Shown here: piece after piece, positions 54,799 through 63,320 of the stretch | Layout of the letters: each line of letters starts with the position of its first letter | Numbering within the stretch: the stretch's first letter is position 1 | Assembly (NCBI RefSeq): GCF_000756655.1 | Contig: NZ_ARXU01000004.1 | Location: 62,001-126,000 of the forward strand | Source of the DNA: Alcanivorax jadensis T9 | GTDB taxonomy: Bacteria > Pseudomonadota > Gammaproteobacteria > Pseudomonadales > Alcanivoracaceae | Direction: 5' to 3' | Length of the DNA stretch: 64,000 nt | Translations under genes and position numbers: made by a program | The notes under the pieces: model-generated | The model's database searches: none | The model's input: only the letters and a program-made list of their open reading frames with translations | Told to the model about the DNA's origin: nothing

Positions 54799-55607
54799 GT
54801 GTTTGGCCAGCTGACAGGAACAATAAAACCCGGTGTATCACGATGGCGTTGGGTCACCATGAGGGGGCGTTGACGGGTTTCAACATAGTCAATCAGGGTG
54901 GGGGTAGCAATCAAAGTGGTACTTTTGTCCGACATGAACGGACAGGGCCAGTAAGGCCGCTCAACAATTGACCATTCGCCGTCATCCAGGGCGTCGCTGG
55001 GTAGCCACCAGCCCCGTTCATGGCCCGGGTGGGGTTGCTGGCCCGAGGTGGGGGTATGCTGCCGGTAGAACAGCCGTCCCCGGCTCAGCAAGGCGGTGCC
55101 ATCCGGCTGCCAACCTTGCTCGGCAAGCTGGGTGCGCACTTCCGGCATGGAGGAACGTGGCAGCTGCTGGTCGAACAGATGGCGGGCCTTGCGGTCCAGG
55201 GTGTCGTGGCTGTTGGGGCCAAACCAGGCCTGCTCTGTGCCCAGGTAAAATTTCAGGGCCAGCTCCCAGTGCCACAGCTTTCCGTCCAGGTGATCGCGGA
55301 CCAGCAGGTCCAGCTCCCCCAGTGTGCGGCCCTGGTGGCGAAAGGGCAGATTACTGGCAATTCGCTCCAGATTGTTGCTGGCATCTACCATCGCGGATAC
55401 CCATTGCTCGAACATCAGCCCCAGTCGTCTTGCTGGCGTGTGTGCCTGCAGACGCAGTGAGGCCCGTTCCGGCAACCCCGGGTCGAGTTGGTATTCGCGT
55501 TTTAGCAGTTCGCCGGCATCCCGGCAGGGAGAAGGGCAGGGCAGGAGGGATGGGGCCTCCACCAGCCAGCGCAGCAGGCCAGCTGGTGTATGAGAGGCTG
55601 TGGTCAT
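54795..55607 (-). CDS. DUF1853 family protein (PD-(D/E)XK-like)
   Basis: 270 residues. The core NLPFRHQGRTLGELDLLVRD, then LWHWELALKFYLG, has the spacing of a PD-(D/E)XK nuclease-fold active site (E-L-D ... E-x-A-x-K). This is typical of DUF1853. Whether it cuts nucleic acid is not known. It overlaps PadR (ATGA) and DUF2804 (ATGA). Confidence 0.85.
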   Translation of the reverse strand: MTTASHTPAGLLRWLVEAPSLLPCPSPCRDAGELLKREYQLDPGLPERASLRLQAHTPARRLGLMFEQWVSAMVDASNNLERIASNLPFRHQGRTLGELDLLVRDHLDGKLWHWELALKFYLGTEQAWFGPNSHDTLDRKARHLFDQQLPRSSMPEVRTQLAEQGWQPDGTALLSRGRLFYRQHTPTSGQQPHPGHERGWWLPSDALDDGEWSIVERPYWPCPFMSDKSTTLIATPTLIDYVETRQRPLMVTQRHRDTPGFIVPVSWPNT

Positions 55608-56152
55608 GCTGAAGTGGATAGAATCTCGCGTTTGTTTAATGCCGTTTTTACCTCATCAGCCCAGTGAAGCCAGGCCTGTTGATCGAGAATACCCCGGCGC
55701 AGGGTCAGATAGGTAAACAGATCCTTTTCACGGCCCTGTTCATCCAGTTTCCTGGCCAGTGCCTCGAAGGTATGCAGACGCTCACGACGCAGATCCGCCT
55801 GGTCATCCAGCTCGCGCAGGATCGACGACGAATCCGACAGGGCACCGCCTGCAATTTTTACCATAAAGGCGTCGCGGATGCGCGGTGGGGCTGCGGGTTT
55901 TCGAAGCCATCGAATCAACTCGTCGCGGCCTTCTTCCGTGATCCGGTACAATTTTTTGTCCGGTTTGCCATCCTGGGGGATATGGCGAAATTTCACCATA
56001 TGCTGGTCATTGAGTTTTCCCAGCTCCAGGTAAATTTGCTGATGGGTGGCGTTCCATACCAGCCCAATGCTGTTAGCAAATTCGCGAGCGAGGTCGTAAC
56101 CGCTGGCTTCCTGATCTTGAAGCAGGACAAGTATGGCATGGCGCAAAGACAC
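55604..56152 (-). CDS. PadR-family transcriptional regulator
   Basis: 182 residues. Winged helix MSLRHAILVLLQDQEASGYD, then LVWNATHQQIYLELGKL and KKLYRITEEGRDEL, then the Vir-type C-terminal dimer helices. First gene of the overlapping operon, so it probably senses a compound and controls its own operon. The ATG is at 56152. An inverted repeat lies just upstream. Confidence 0.92.
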   Translation of the reverse strand: MSLRHAILVLLQDQEASGYDLAREFANSIGLVWNATHQQIYLELGKLNDQHMVKFRHIPQDGKPDKKLYRITEEGRDELIRWLRKPAAPPRIRDAFMVKIAGGALSDSSSILRELDDQADLRRERLHTFEALARKLDEQGREKDLFTYLTLRRGILDQQAWLHWADEVKTALNKREILSTSA

Positions 56153-56183
56153 GGCTCACTCCTCGTTTTATTATGTGACGTAA

Positions 56184-56199
56184 TACTATTTTGATAGTA
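56184..56199. promoter_or_regulatory. Inverted repeat before padR
   Basis: TACTAT-TTTG-ATAGTA, a perfect 6-bp inverted repeat about 35 bp before the PadR start, placed as an autoregulatory operator would be. Confidence 0.45.
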
Positions 56200-56391
56200 G
56201 AGAGCCGTGTTATTGCTGCGCAATCCGTTGAATAAGTAGTTTTGTAAAAACTTGGTGAACTTACACCACAGCCAAAGTGCAATGTAAGTAATTGTTATCA
56301 AAAGGGATGCACTCTGTAGGCCGAGCAGGCCATAAAGGAAAAGATTGTTTCAGTCAGGCTTACAAGATTTGGAGCACAGGGAGTAGTCCAT

Positions 56392-56415
56392 AATCCTGTC
56401 AGCAATGACAGGATT
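56392..56415. terminator. Hairpin after the hypothetical gene
   Basis: AATCCTGTC-AGCAAT-GACAGGATT, 9-bp stem, with TTTT on the plus strand only. It lies downstream of the minus-strand gene at 56430, so it is at best a weak terminator for it. Confidence 0.4.
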
Positions 56416-56429
56416 TTGGACGTTGCCGG

Positions 56430-57116
56430 TCAGGCGGAACGGGGGGGAAGCGGGATCAGCTGGCTTGCCTGAAACTCCGCGGAGGCCTTGAGCTGTTCTG
56501 CGTTTAGTTTGGGGACCAGGCTGTTGATCAGACTGCGTGATGCCTTGCGGGTGGTTTCCACACCCATGCTGGCTAACTTGCGCAGTACCGGGCCGAATTG
56601 CAGTAAGGCCATGGGCCGCTCGAAATACCATTCGATGGCCTGATCGGTCAGTGCCAGCAGGTAGCGCACCAGCTCTTGTCGCGCCTTTTCGGGATTTTCC
56701 TCGCACAGGCCGGGCAGGCTTTTCCCCAGGGCAGCCATTTCCTCATCCACCGGGAACGCCACGTACCAGAAATTCTCGCCGGGAGCGGGCTGACGAACCA
56801 GATCCATGTAGTCGGCGGCAGCGCGATTCTGCTGCAGATCCAGTTTTTTGGCGCTGCGGCTGACCACCAGGTAGGTGGTCTTGCTGATGGTCTGGGTGGT
56901 CATGCGGACCACTTTCATCATGGCCGGGGATAACTGGGCTGCCTCGGCGGCCCGGGTCAGAAAGGCGTTGAGGGCCTCGTCGATGAAGATGCCCATGATC
57001 GCTTCGATCTCCTTGGGCTCTGGCCGGGAGGCGTCACCCTGCATGCGACGGATAAAGCCGTCGGTTTTCTCATGCAGGATATCGCTGGAGCGGAAGGCAA
57101 CGTGAGGTATTGTCAT
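56430..57116 (-). CDS. Hypothetical protein
   Basis: 228 residues, no signal peptide, no obvious membrane helix, mainly helical. Visible blocks: IFIDEALNAFLTRAAEAAQL, TTQTISKTTYLVVSRSAKKL, and FERPMALLQFGPVLRKLASM. I do not recognise the family. It is monocistronic and divergent from ybjN. Codon use and length look genuine. The first ATG (57116) has no strong ribosome site. Confidence 0.7.
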   Translation of the reverse strand: MTIPHVAFRSSDILHEKTDGFIRRMQGDASRPEPKEIEAIMGIFIDEALNAFLTRAAEAAQLSPAMMKVVRMTTQTISKTTYLVVSRSAKKLDLQQNRAAADYMDLVRQPAPGENFWYVAFPVDEEMAALGKSLPGLCEENPEKARQELVRYLLALTDQAIEWYFERPMALLQFGPVLRKLASMGVETTRKASRSLINSLVPKLNAEQLKASAEFQASQLIPLPPRSA

Positions 57117-57284
57117 TATTCGGGTCCTGAAGCGAGGGATGAAGGAATCATACCCAGCCTGGCCGCGGGCTCAAATGACCGAAAATGGCGTGGCCTGACT
57201 ATTCCTGATGGCACGACTCAGCTATTTCTTTTTGTGTTCCAATGGAAGATGATTCGCGCCCTGCGGGGTAGGCTAGGAGAAATC

Positions 57285-57752
57285 ATGTTAGGCGTCGTCA
57301 ATGCGGATGCGGAGCGGGTAAAACAGTGGCTCCAGCAAGCGAATATTCGGCATTACATCTGTGAGCACTGCCATGGGTTGCACCTGTCCGAGTTGCAGGA
57401 GCGCGAAGGGGTGGTGGATGCCCGTGTGTTCGTGGAAGAGGATGGCATCCTGCTGACCACCGAGCTGGAATTGCGCCCGTCGGCCCTGTTTGCCGTGCAG
57501 GCGGAGCTGACCCGGCTGAACATGGCGTATCCGTCCATCAAGCTGTTCCTGGATGTGAGCGACGATTCTCTGCCCCGGCTGGTTGCCTGCGACCTGCTGC
57601 TGGGCCGTCACGGCGTTTCCTTCGAGCAGTTCATCTACTTTGTCCAGGCCACCGTGGATGCCACGGTGCAATTGCTGGATGAAGGCCAGGAGTTTAACTG
57701 GCTGATCTGGCCGGACGAGATGGATAGTGGTGCCGGCGAGGCACTGCATTAA
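57285..57752 (+). CDS. YbjN-family protein
   Basis: 155 residues. YbjN-type fold: MLGVVNADAERVKQWLQQ, then HYICEHCHGLHLSELQ, and a C-terminal FEQFIYFVQATVDATVQLL, the family signature. YbjN proteins are linked to stress and motility control in enterobacteria; the mechanism is unknown. Start at 57285: TAGGAG upstream. The next gene starts 14 bp on. Confidence 0.8.
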   Translation: MLGVVNADAERVKQWLQQANIRHYICEHCHGLHLSELQEREGVVDARVFVEEDGILLTTELELRPSALFAVQAELTRLNMAYPSIKLFLDVSDDSLPRLVACDLLLGRHGVSFEQFIYFVQATVDATVQLLDEGQEFNWLIWPDEMDSGAGEALH

Positions 57753-57766
57753 TCGGGAGCACCAGC

Positions 57767-58432
57767 GTGCAAGACAATGTGGATTCACTGGGTGGCGTCG
57801 GCGGCGATCGCCTGGACGGACTTATCGACGGGTTGGTCCAGCATGGCTATGCCATTTCTCCCGGTTATTTCCCCTTGTCACTGGTGCGAGCCCTGCGCGA
57901 GGAAGCGCAGCATCGTGACCGGCAGGGTGAGTTTCAGCTGGCCGGTATTGGTCGGCGCCAGGTGCACCAGAAAGACACCCGGGTTCGCAGTGATCGGACC
58001 TGTTGGCTAAGGGGAGAAACCCTGGCCCAGTGTCAGTTGCTGGAAGGTCTGGAAAGCTTGCGGGTGGCGGTGAACCGGTCTCTTTTCATGGGGCTGTTCG
58101 AGCTGGAATCACACTTTGCCATTTACGGGCCCGGTGATTATTACCAGCGTCATCTGGATGCCTTCAACGGCAATAACGGGCGCCTGTTGTCCGTGGTGTT
58201 GTACCTGAACGAAGGCTGGCAGAGCCAGTGGGGCGGGCGCCTGCGGCTGTGGCCGGAGCCTGATGCCCAGGGCGTGGCCAGCGAAGTGGAACCCCGTGCC
58301 GGCACTCTGGTGGCTTTCCTCAGCGAGAAAATTCCCCACGAAGTCTTGGCAGCCACCCGGGAACGCTACAGTATTGCCGGATGGTTTCGCTGCAACAACA
58401 CCACCGCCGACTGGCTCGATCCACCGCGCTGA
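57767..58432 (+). CDS. 2OG-Fe(II) oxygenase family protein
   Basis: 221 residues. Jelly-roll oxygenase with the iron triad HLD (YYQRHLDAFNGN near 128) and H in KIPHEVLA near 190, and the 2-oxoglutarate Arg in RERYSIAGWFR. The layout is that of prolyl-4-hydroxylase-like proteins: GTLVAFLSEKIPHEV. GTG start at 57767 with GGGAG upstream. Its end overlaps the next gene by 52 bp. It may hydroxylate a protein or small substrate; none is known. Confidence 0.87.
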   Translation: MQDNVDSLGGVGGDRLDGLIDGLVQHGYAISPGYFPLSLVRALREEAQHRDRQGEFQLAGIGRRQVHQKDTRVRSDRTCWLRGETLAQCQLLEGLESLRVAVNRSLFMGLFELESHFAIYGPGDYYQRHLDAFNGNNGRLLSVVLYLNEGWQSQWGGRLRLWPEPDAQGVASEVEPRAGTLVAFLSEKIPHEVLAATRERYSIAGWFRCNNTTADWLDPPR

Positions 58433-60435
58433 TACTTGCCCTGCTGCTGGGGCAGAGCGGCGCGTGGGCGACGGTCTGTGCCAACCCCGGTCGCGATGGC
58501 CAGGGCGGCAATGATGCCCTTATCAACAGCTATTTCACCGGCCGGGACACCCAGACCCTCTCCCCGGGCACCCGTACCTTTTCACTGACTCGCCAACGCG
58601 GCCACATTCCCCTGCATGCCGGTGACCTGGCTCTGTTACTGCAAGTGCAGAGTGCTTCCATGAACACTGCCAACCGTACCGGTTATGGCCAGCTTCAGGG
58701 CCATGGCCTGATGGCCGAGTGGGTGCGGGTGGATCGTGTGGAGGGAGAACAGGTGTGGATTCAGGGCGATGGTGCCGGTGGTGGCCTGATACACAGCTAT
58801 GTGAATGCACCGGCCAGCGGCGAGCAAGGTCGCCGTCGTTGGCAGCTGGTGCGGGTACCTCAGTACGAGCATTTCTCCTTGCAGCAGGATACCCGGGCGC
58901 TGCCCTGGGATGGTTACACCGGTGGTGTGCTGGCGGTGGATGTGCGCCGCAAGGTAACCATGAATGGGCACCGGTTGTCGGTGGCGGGTGCCGGTTTCCG
59001 CGGTGGCCCGGCGTTGTCCTTGCAGGGAGCGCTGGGGCGGCCGGCAGATTGGCGCTATCCGGCGCCGTCGGTCCAGGATCGGCAAGCCGGTTACGGCCAT
59101 CACGCCAGCAAAGGGGAGGGCCTCGCCGGTACACCGGTGTTGCTGCTGGATACCGGTACGCGTTATCCCGGCGGCGACATGGGGCGCGGTGCCCCCGCCA
59201 ATGCCGGCGGCGGGGGTAATGGCCTGGATTTATCTCACCAGCAGCTGGGTAACGGTGGCGGTGGTGGCAACGGGGCGCCTGGTGGCCACGGACTGCCGGC
59301 GGAAGGCGGTGGCCGGGGTGGCCATCCCGCTCCCCGGGTGTTGGTGCTGGGCGGTGGCGGCGGTGCCGCCGCCAGACGCCAGGGTGATGGCGGCCAGGGC
59401 GGTAACGGCGGTGGGCTACTGCTGGTCAGGGCCGCCGGCCTGCAGGGTCAGGGAGCCCTGGATTTGCGCGGTCTGGCAGGCAGCGCTGCTGCCGATGTGG
59501 GCGGGGGTGGTGGTAGTGGCGGCACCCTGTGGCTGGATCTCCCGGTCACCGATTCGCTGGCCGTCACCATCAAGCATGCGGGGGGTGCCGGGGCCAAAGA
59601 CGGTGGCCTGGGTGGCGATGGTCAGTTGCTGGCCCGGGGCGAGCGCGGTTGGCCGGGCTTTCATTCCCTGTCGGTGGCGGGTGCCGAGGCAGGATTTCGT
59701 TGTCGCCCCGCCGGTCACTGGCTTACCGGCGTGTTGTTCGAGGATAACGGGGCTGGCGGTGGCCAGGCGTTCAATCAGCGTCGCGAGGGTGGCGAAGCGC
59801 CCTTGCCCGGTCTGACGCTGACCTTGCAGGACCCGGCCAGCGATTGGCAAAAGACCACCACCTCCGGTGCGTCCGGGGCCTTCCAGTTCCGCTTGTCGGA
59901 AGCGCAGAGTCGTGGCCAGACATTGTGGTTGTCACTGTCGTTGCCGACAGGGAAGAGGTTGCCGCAGTTGCCTTCACTTAACGGCAAGCCGGGTCAGCGT
60001 AAAGACAGTCAGATTCGCTGGCAGGTGACTGCCAGCGCCGATCGCCATTCCGGGCCGTTGCCGCTGGGCCTGATCGCGGAACCGGGCTGGCAGGCGCCTG
60101 ACGACACGGTACTGGCACCGGGCAGTACCGCAGTGCTGACCTTTGAATACCGGGCGCCGGTGACCGGGCAGGTACAATTCCACAGTGATCACCCGGCGTT
60201 GCGTGGTCTGTTGATGGACCGGGCCTGTTCCGGGGATAGCGAGCAATGGCAGAGCGGGCAGAACGCCGGCTGGCCGGTGACCGCCGGCGAGCGGTTGTGC
60301 GTGCGGGTGCCGGTACGTTTTGACGGTCAGCCAGCCCGCATCCCGGTGACGGCCACAACACTGCCTGATAATGCGCCTGCCGATTTTATGATTACACCCC
60401 AGCAGACCTCGGTAAAAATTCTTCCCGGGTCTTGA
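58381..60435 (+). CDS. Large glycine-rich secreted protein
   Basis: 684 residues. Signal peptide ~1-30 (ALILALLLGQSGAWA). An N-terminal domain follows (FSLTRQRGHIPLHAGDLALL, and a repeated basic/Trp region). Residues ~263-385 are a glycine-rich stretch with runs of GGGGG. Residues ~473-540 resemble a Cna-B/SdrD-type beta domain (LTLTLQDPASDWQ, then TTTSGASGAFQF). The start overlaps the oxygenase gene by 52 bp, and the ribosome site is weak. Likely a cell-surface or extracellular protein. It could be a substrate of the oxygenase; that is inference. Confidence 0.75.
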   Translation: MVSLQQHHRRLARSTALILALLLGQSGAWATVCANPGRDGQGGNDALINSYFTGRDTQTLSPGTRTFSLTRQRGHIPLHAGDLALLLQVQSASMNTANRTGYGQLQGHGLMAEWVRVDRVEGEQVWIQGDGAGGGLIHSYVNAPASGEQGRRRWQLVRVPQYEHFSLQQDTRALPWDGYTGGVLAVDVRRKVTMNGHRLSVAGAGFRGGPALSLQGALGRPADWRYPAPSVQDRQAGYGHHASKGEGLAGTPVLLLDTGTRYPGGDMGRGAPANAGGGGNGLDLSHQQLGNGGGGGNGAPGGHGLPAEGGGRGGHPAPRVLVLGGGGGAAARRQGDGGQGGNGGGLLLVRAAGLQGQGALDLRGLAGSAAADVGGGGGSGGTLWLDLPVTDSLAVTIKHAGGAGAKDGGLGGDGQLLARGERGWPGFHSLSVAGAEAGFRCRPAGHWLTGVLFEDNGAGGGQAFNQRREGGEAPLPGLTLTLQDPASDWQKTTTSGASGAFQFRLSEAQSRGQTLWLSLSLPTGKRLPQLPSLNGKPGQRKDSQIRWQVTASADRHSGPLPLGLIAEPGWQAPDDTVLAPGSTAVLTFEYRAPVTGQVQFHSDHPALRGLLMDRACSGDSEQWQSGQNAGWPVTAGERLCVRVPVRFDGQPARIPVTATTLPDNAPADFMITPQQTSVKILPGS

Positions 60436-60456
60436 AAGTTTTTCCACCATCCCCAT
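60431..60456 (+). promoter_or_regulatory. Sigma-32 (heat-shock) promoter
   Basis: CTTGAAA, 13 bp, CCCCAT: a full match to the sigma-32 -35 and -10 consensus. The -35 box overlaps the stop codon of the glycine-rich protein gene (60433-60435). It gives the hsp20 gene a leader of ~140 nt, in which an RNA thermometer is possible but not shown. Confidence 0.9.
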
Positions 60457-60603
60457 TTATTTCACTGTGACAACCCGGCCGGTTGGAACCTTGCTGACAT
60501 CGTGGATGGCAGCGGTTCCGTGTCACGCACAATTCTGTAAACCTTTTTTCAGTGGATGCCGAAAGAACCTGTGGGTCTGCTGAAGAGTATGGAGATATGT
60601 GTG

Positions 60604-61053
60604 ATGAATACCGGATTTTCCCTTGCCCCCCTGTTTCGCCATTCCGTGGGCTTTGATCGCTTTGATGAATTGCTCGATGCCGCCCTGCGTGCGGACCAGT
60701 CCAACGGTTACCCGCCTTACGACATTATCCGCGAAAGCGATGGTCGTTACCGTATCGTGATGGCGGTGGCCGGTTTTGGTCGCGATGATATCGAGATCAC
60801 GGTCCAGGAAAATGAGCTGCGCATTCGCGGTAATCTGGCGCCGCAGAATGACGGTGAGCGTACCTGGTTGCATCAGGGTATCGCCCGGCGAGCATTCGAA
60901 CGTACCTTCAAGCTGGCGGATCACGTGGAAGTGGACGGCGCCGGCCTTACCGATGGCCTGCTCACGGTGACATTGAACCGTGTGGTTCCCGAGGAAAAGA
61001 AGCCCCGGATAATCCCCGTTGAAGGTGAACAATCGCCAACAAATCGTAATTAA
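60604..61053 (+). CDS. Small heat-shock protein Hsp20 (IbpA-like)
   Basis: 149 residues. The alpha-crystallin domain covers ~36-135: PPYDIIRESDGRYRIVMAVA, DDIEITVQENELRIRG, AFERTFKLADHVEV and GLLTVTLNRVVPEE. It is an ATP-independent holdase. Start at 60604 (MNTGFSLAPLF), with GGAG upstream. A sigma-32 promoter precedes it and a strong terminator follows, so it is its own heat-shock unit. Confidence 0.94.
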   Translation: MNTGFSLAPLFRHSVGFDRFDELLDAALRADQSNGYPPYDIIRESDGRYRIVMAVAGFGRDDIEITVQENELRIRGNLAPQNDGERTWLHQGIARRAFERTFKLADHVEVDGAGLTDGLLTVTLNRVVPEEKKPRIIPVEGEQSPTNRN

Positions 61054-61091
61054 ATCGCTGCACTTTGTGACGCGTTTTCTGTGACATAGTT

Positions 61092-61115
61092 AAGGGGCCG
61101 ATAAGGCCCCTTTTT
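61092..61115 (+). terminator. Terminator after hsp20
   Basis: GGGGCC-GATAA-GGCCCC followed by five T, 38 bp after the stop. Confidence 0.9.
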
Positions 61116-61282
61116 GCTAGTTTGGGAGTGATGCGTAGCGGCATCGACCCGATATAACCAAAGGGTCTTAAGCGGAGACTGATCATGCTCACCGGATCAG
61201 TGCAGAGTCGCTGTTATCCAGGCCAGGAGGGCCGGAACTCTGCAAACCCAACCCCATTGTCAGCCACAGGGAGCGGCATGCA

Positions 61283-61801
61283 ATGAAACGTCTGTATTAC
61301 TTCGCCAAATCACTGACCTCTGTTCAGGGGATAACCACGGATCTGCGCCAGGCGGGTATCGGTGAAAACCGCCTGCATGTGATGGGCAATGACAGCTCGG
61401 CCATGGCCCAGGCCCATGTGCATACAGCTACCCCCTGGGAAGAAACCGATATCATGCATTCCGGCTTTGTGGGCGCGCTGGGCGGCATGGCTGCGGGTCT
61501 GGTGGTCGGCTTTATGCTGGCCGGTGCAGACCCTTGGGGTATGCAGCTGGACACCGGCGCGATCATCGGCGTGACCCTGTTCGGTACCTGTTTCGGGGCC
61601 TGGCTGGGAGGCCTGCGCGGGGTGTCGTCCCGCAGCCATCACCTGACGCCCTATCTGGACCGGGTGGAGCAGGGTGACTATCTGATGATGGTGGATGCCG
61701 ATGATGAGGTGCAGGCCAGCAAGGTGGAAAAGGTCATGCAAGGGCATCGCCACGAAGCGGAAGAAGCCGGACGCGAGGAGCACTTCAGTCCGTTTGATTG
61801 A
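61283..61801 (+). CDS. DUF1269-like membrane protein
   Basis: 172 residues. N-terminal soluble part (RLYYFAKSLTSVQGITTDLR), then two glycine-rich membrane helices (about 60-80 and 92-112: GFVGALGGMAAGLVVGFMLA, and GVTLFGTCFGAWLGGL), then a soluble tail. This is the pattern of DUF1269-type stress proteins (a cytoplasmic domain with a glycine-zipper-like pair). It is placed after the heat-shock unit but behind its terminator. Function unknown. Confidence 0.75.
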   Translation: MKRLYYFAKSLTSVQGITTDLRQAGIGENRLHVMGNDSSAMAQAHVHTATPWEETDIMHSGFVGALGGMAAGLVVGFMLAGADPWGMQLDTGAIIGVTLFGTCFGAWLGGLRGVSSRSHHLTPYLDRVEQGDYLMMVDADDEVQASKVEKVMQGHRHEAEEAGREEHFSPFD

Positions 61802-61807
61802 GACCCT

Positions 61808-61875
61808 CGTTGGAGCCTTGCTTGTAAGGCGAAGGGGTTAGTCACGCAATGCGCCTTGCAAGCAAGGCTCCAACG
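61808..61875. repeat. REP pair (GTTGGAGC type)
   Basis: CGTTGGAGCCTTGCTTGTAAGG faces CCTTGCAAGCAAGGCTCCAACG; ~22-bp arms with a single mismatch, between the convergent genes. Confidence 0.85.
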
Positions 61876-61900
61876 GGGCTGGTAATGCTGACGCCCGGTT

Positions 61901-62917
61901 TCAGGCGTCCATCCAATACGCTGCCACGTCCAGCATGCGGTGGCTGAACCCCCACTCGTTGTCGTACCAGGCCAGCAGTTTCAGCTGTTGGCCCAGTAAT
62001 CGGCTGTGGTTGGTATCCACCACGCAGGAGTAGGGCAGGTGGTTGAAGTCGCTGGAGACCAGCGGCAGGTGGTTCACTGCCAGCACCCCCTGCAGATCGC
62101 CATGGGCAGCATTGCTAAGAGCCTCATGGACCTGTTCCAGGGATTCCACCTGCTCCAGGGTGACGGTTAAATCCACCAGTGACACATTCAGGGTGGGCAC
62201 CCGCACCGCCAGGCCATCCAGTCGTCCTTGCAGATGGGGCAGTACCAGCCCCACGGCTTTCGCGGCGCCGGTGCTGGTGGGGATCATGTTCACCGCTGCC
62301 GCCCGGGCGCGCAGCAAATCCCCGTGGGCCTTGTCCACCAGGTTCTGGTCGTTGGTATAGCTGTGGATGGTGGTCATCAGGCCCTGGCGAACCGTAAAGG
62401 CCTGATCCAGCACTGCCACCATGGGCGCCAGGCAGTTGGTGGTGCAGGAGGCGTTGGAGACAATCTGCTGCTCGCTACCCAGTACGGCATGATTGACGCC
62501 ATAGACTACAGTGGCATCGGCGTCGTTCACCGGGTAGCTGGCCAGAACCCGGGTGGCGCCGGCTTCAAGGTGACCGTTCAAGGCATCCCGGGTCTTGTAC
62601 TTGCCTGCGCATTCGATCACCAGGTCCGGTGCCAGCGATGTCCAGGGCAGGTCTTCCAGCCGGCTTTCGGCGAAACAGGGAATCCGGTGGCCATTGATTT
62701 CCAGGTGGTTGCCGTCGTAATGCACGGAGTGTGGCCAGCGGCCGTGGGTGCTGTCGAAGGCCAGCAAGTGGGCGAGCACATCAAAATCTGCCAGATCGTT
62801 AATGGCAACCAGTTCGAAGCGGTCGCCGGCGGGATGTTCACTGATCGCCCGGACAATACAGCGACCGATGCGGCCAAAGCCGTTGATGGCAATACGAATC
62901 TTCTTGCTGCTTGTCAC
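61901..62917 (-). CDS. GAPDH-family dehydrogenase (GapA or Epd)
   Basis: 338 residues, type I GAPDH fold. NAD motif AINGFGRIGRCIVRA and INDLADFD; catalytic Cys in NASCTTNC near residue 155; His in TIHSYTNDQ; phosphate-site PTSTGAAKAVG; C-terminus DNEWGFSHRMLD. Some blocks (DATVVYGVN, LPLVSSDFNH) resemble erythrose-4-phosphate dehydrogenase, others (TIHSYTNDQ, PTSTGAAK) GapA. So it makes either 1,3-bisphosphoglycerate or erythronate-4-phosphate; I cannot decide. GTG start at 62917 with GGAGAG upstream. Confidence 0.9.
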   Translation of the reverse strand: MTSSKKIRIAINGFGRIGRCIVRAISEHPAGDRFELVAINDLADFDVLAHLLAFDSTHGRWPHSVHYDGNHLEINGHRIPCFAESRLEDLPWTSLAPDLVIECAGKYKTRDALNGHLEAGATRVLASYPVNDADATVVYGVNHAVLGSEQQIVSNASCTTNCLAPMVAVLDQAFTVRQGLMTTIHSYTNDQNLVDKAHGDLLRARAAAVNMIPTSTGAAKAVGLVLPHLQGRLDGLAVRVPTLNVSLVDLTVTLEQVESLEQVHEALSNAAHGDLQGVLAVNHLPLVSSDFNHLPYSCVVDTNHSRLLGQQLKLLAWYDNEWGFSHRMLDVAAYWMDA

Positions 62918-63091
62918 GGTACACTCTCCGTCCACCATAGACTTTCAGTGTAGACCCGGGCTGTCATCACGGCCAGCCTGATCAAGCTTTAGGCAGATGG
63001 ACTGGGCCTATCTTGCAATGGCCGGTCGCTTTGGCCACAATGCGCCCTCGCTCTGCAGCCTTGGCCGCAGGCGCGTTATGGTCGACCCGTC

Positions 63092-63189
63092 GGTCCCCCC
63101 GCAACGACAGACTGTGAACTCCGCCAGGCCCGGAAGGGAGCAACGGTAGCAGTGGACTCGTGTGCCGGGGTGTGGCTGGCGGGAAGACC
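63092..63189 (+). ncRNA. ffs: 4.5S RNA of the signal recognition particle
   Basis: The conserved core GCCAGGCCCGGAAGGGAGCA (SRP loop with GGAAGG) and GTGTGCCGGGGTGTGGCTGGC match bacterial 4.5S RNA. The outer arm CCCCGC pairs with GCGGG. It binds Ffh to target membrane proteins. It lies just before dnaX, as in many gammaproteobacteria. Confidence 0.95.
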
Positions 63190-63320
63190 TCCAAATTCTG
63201 CTACACGCCGCACGCCTTCACGCAACACGCTTCCGCACTGTCCTCCCCCGGTGAACTTCGATAGCATAAGGCCCTTCCCAAGCCGTTATTGTTGGTGGCC
63301 ACGATTGCCGCTGGAGTGCT

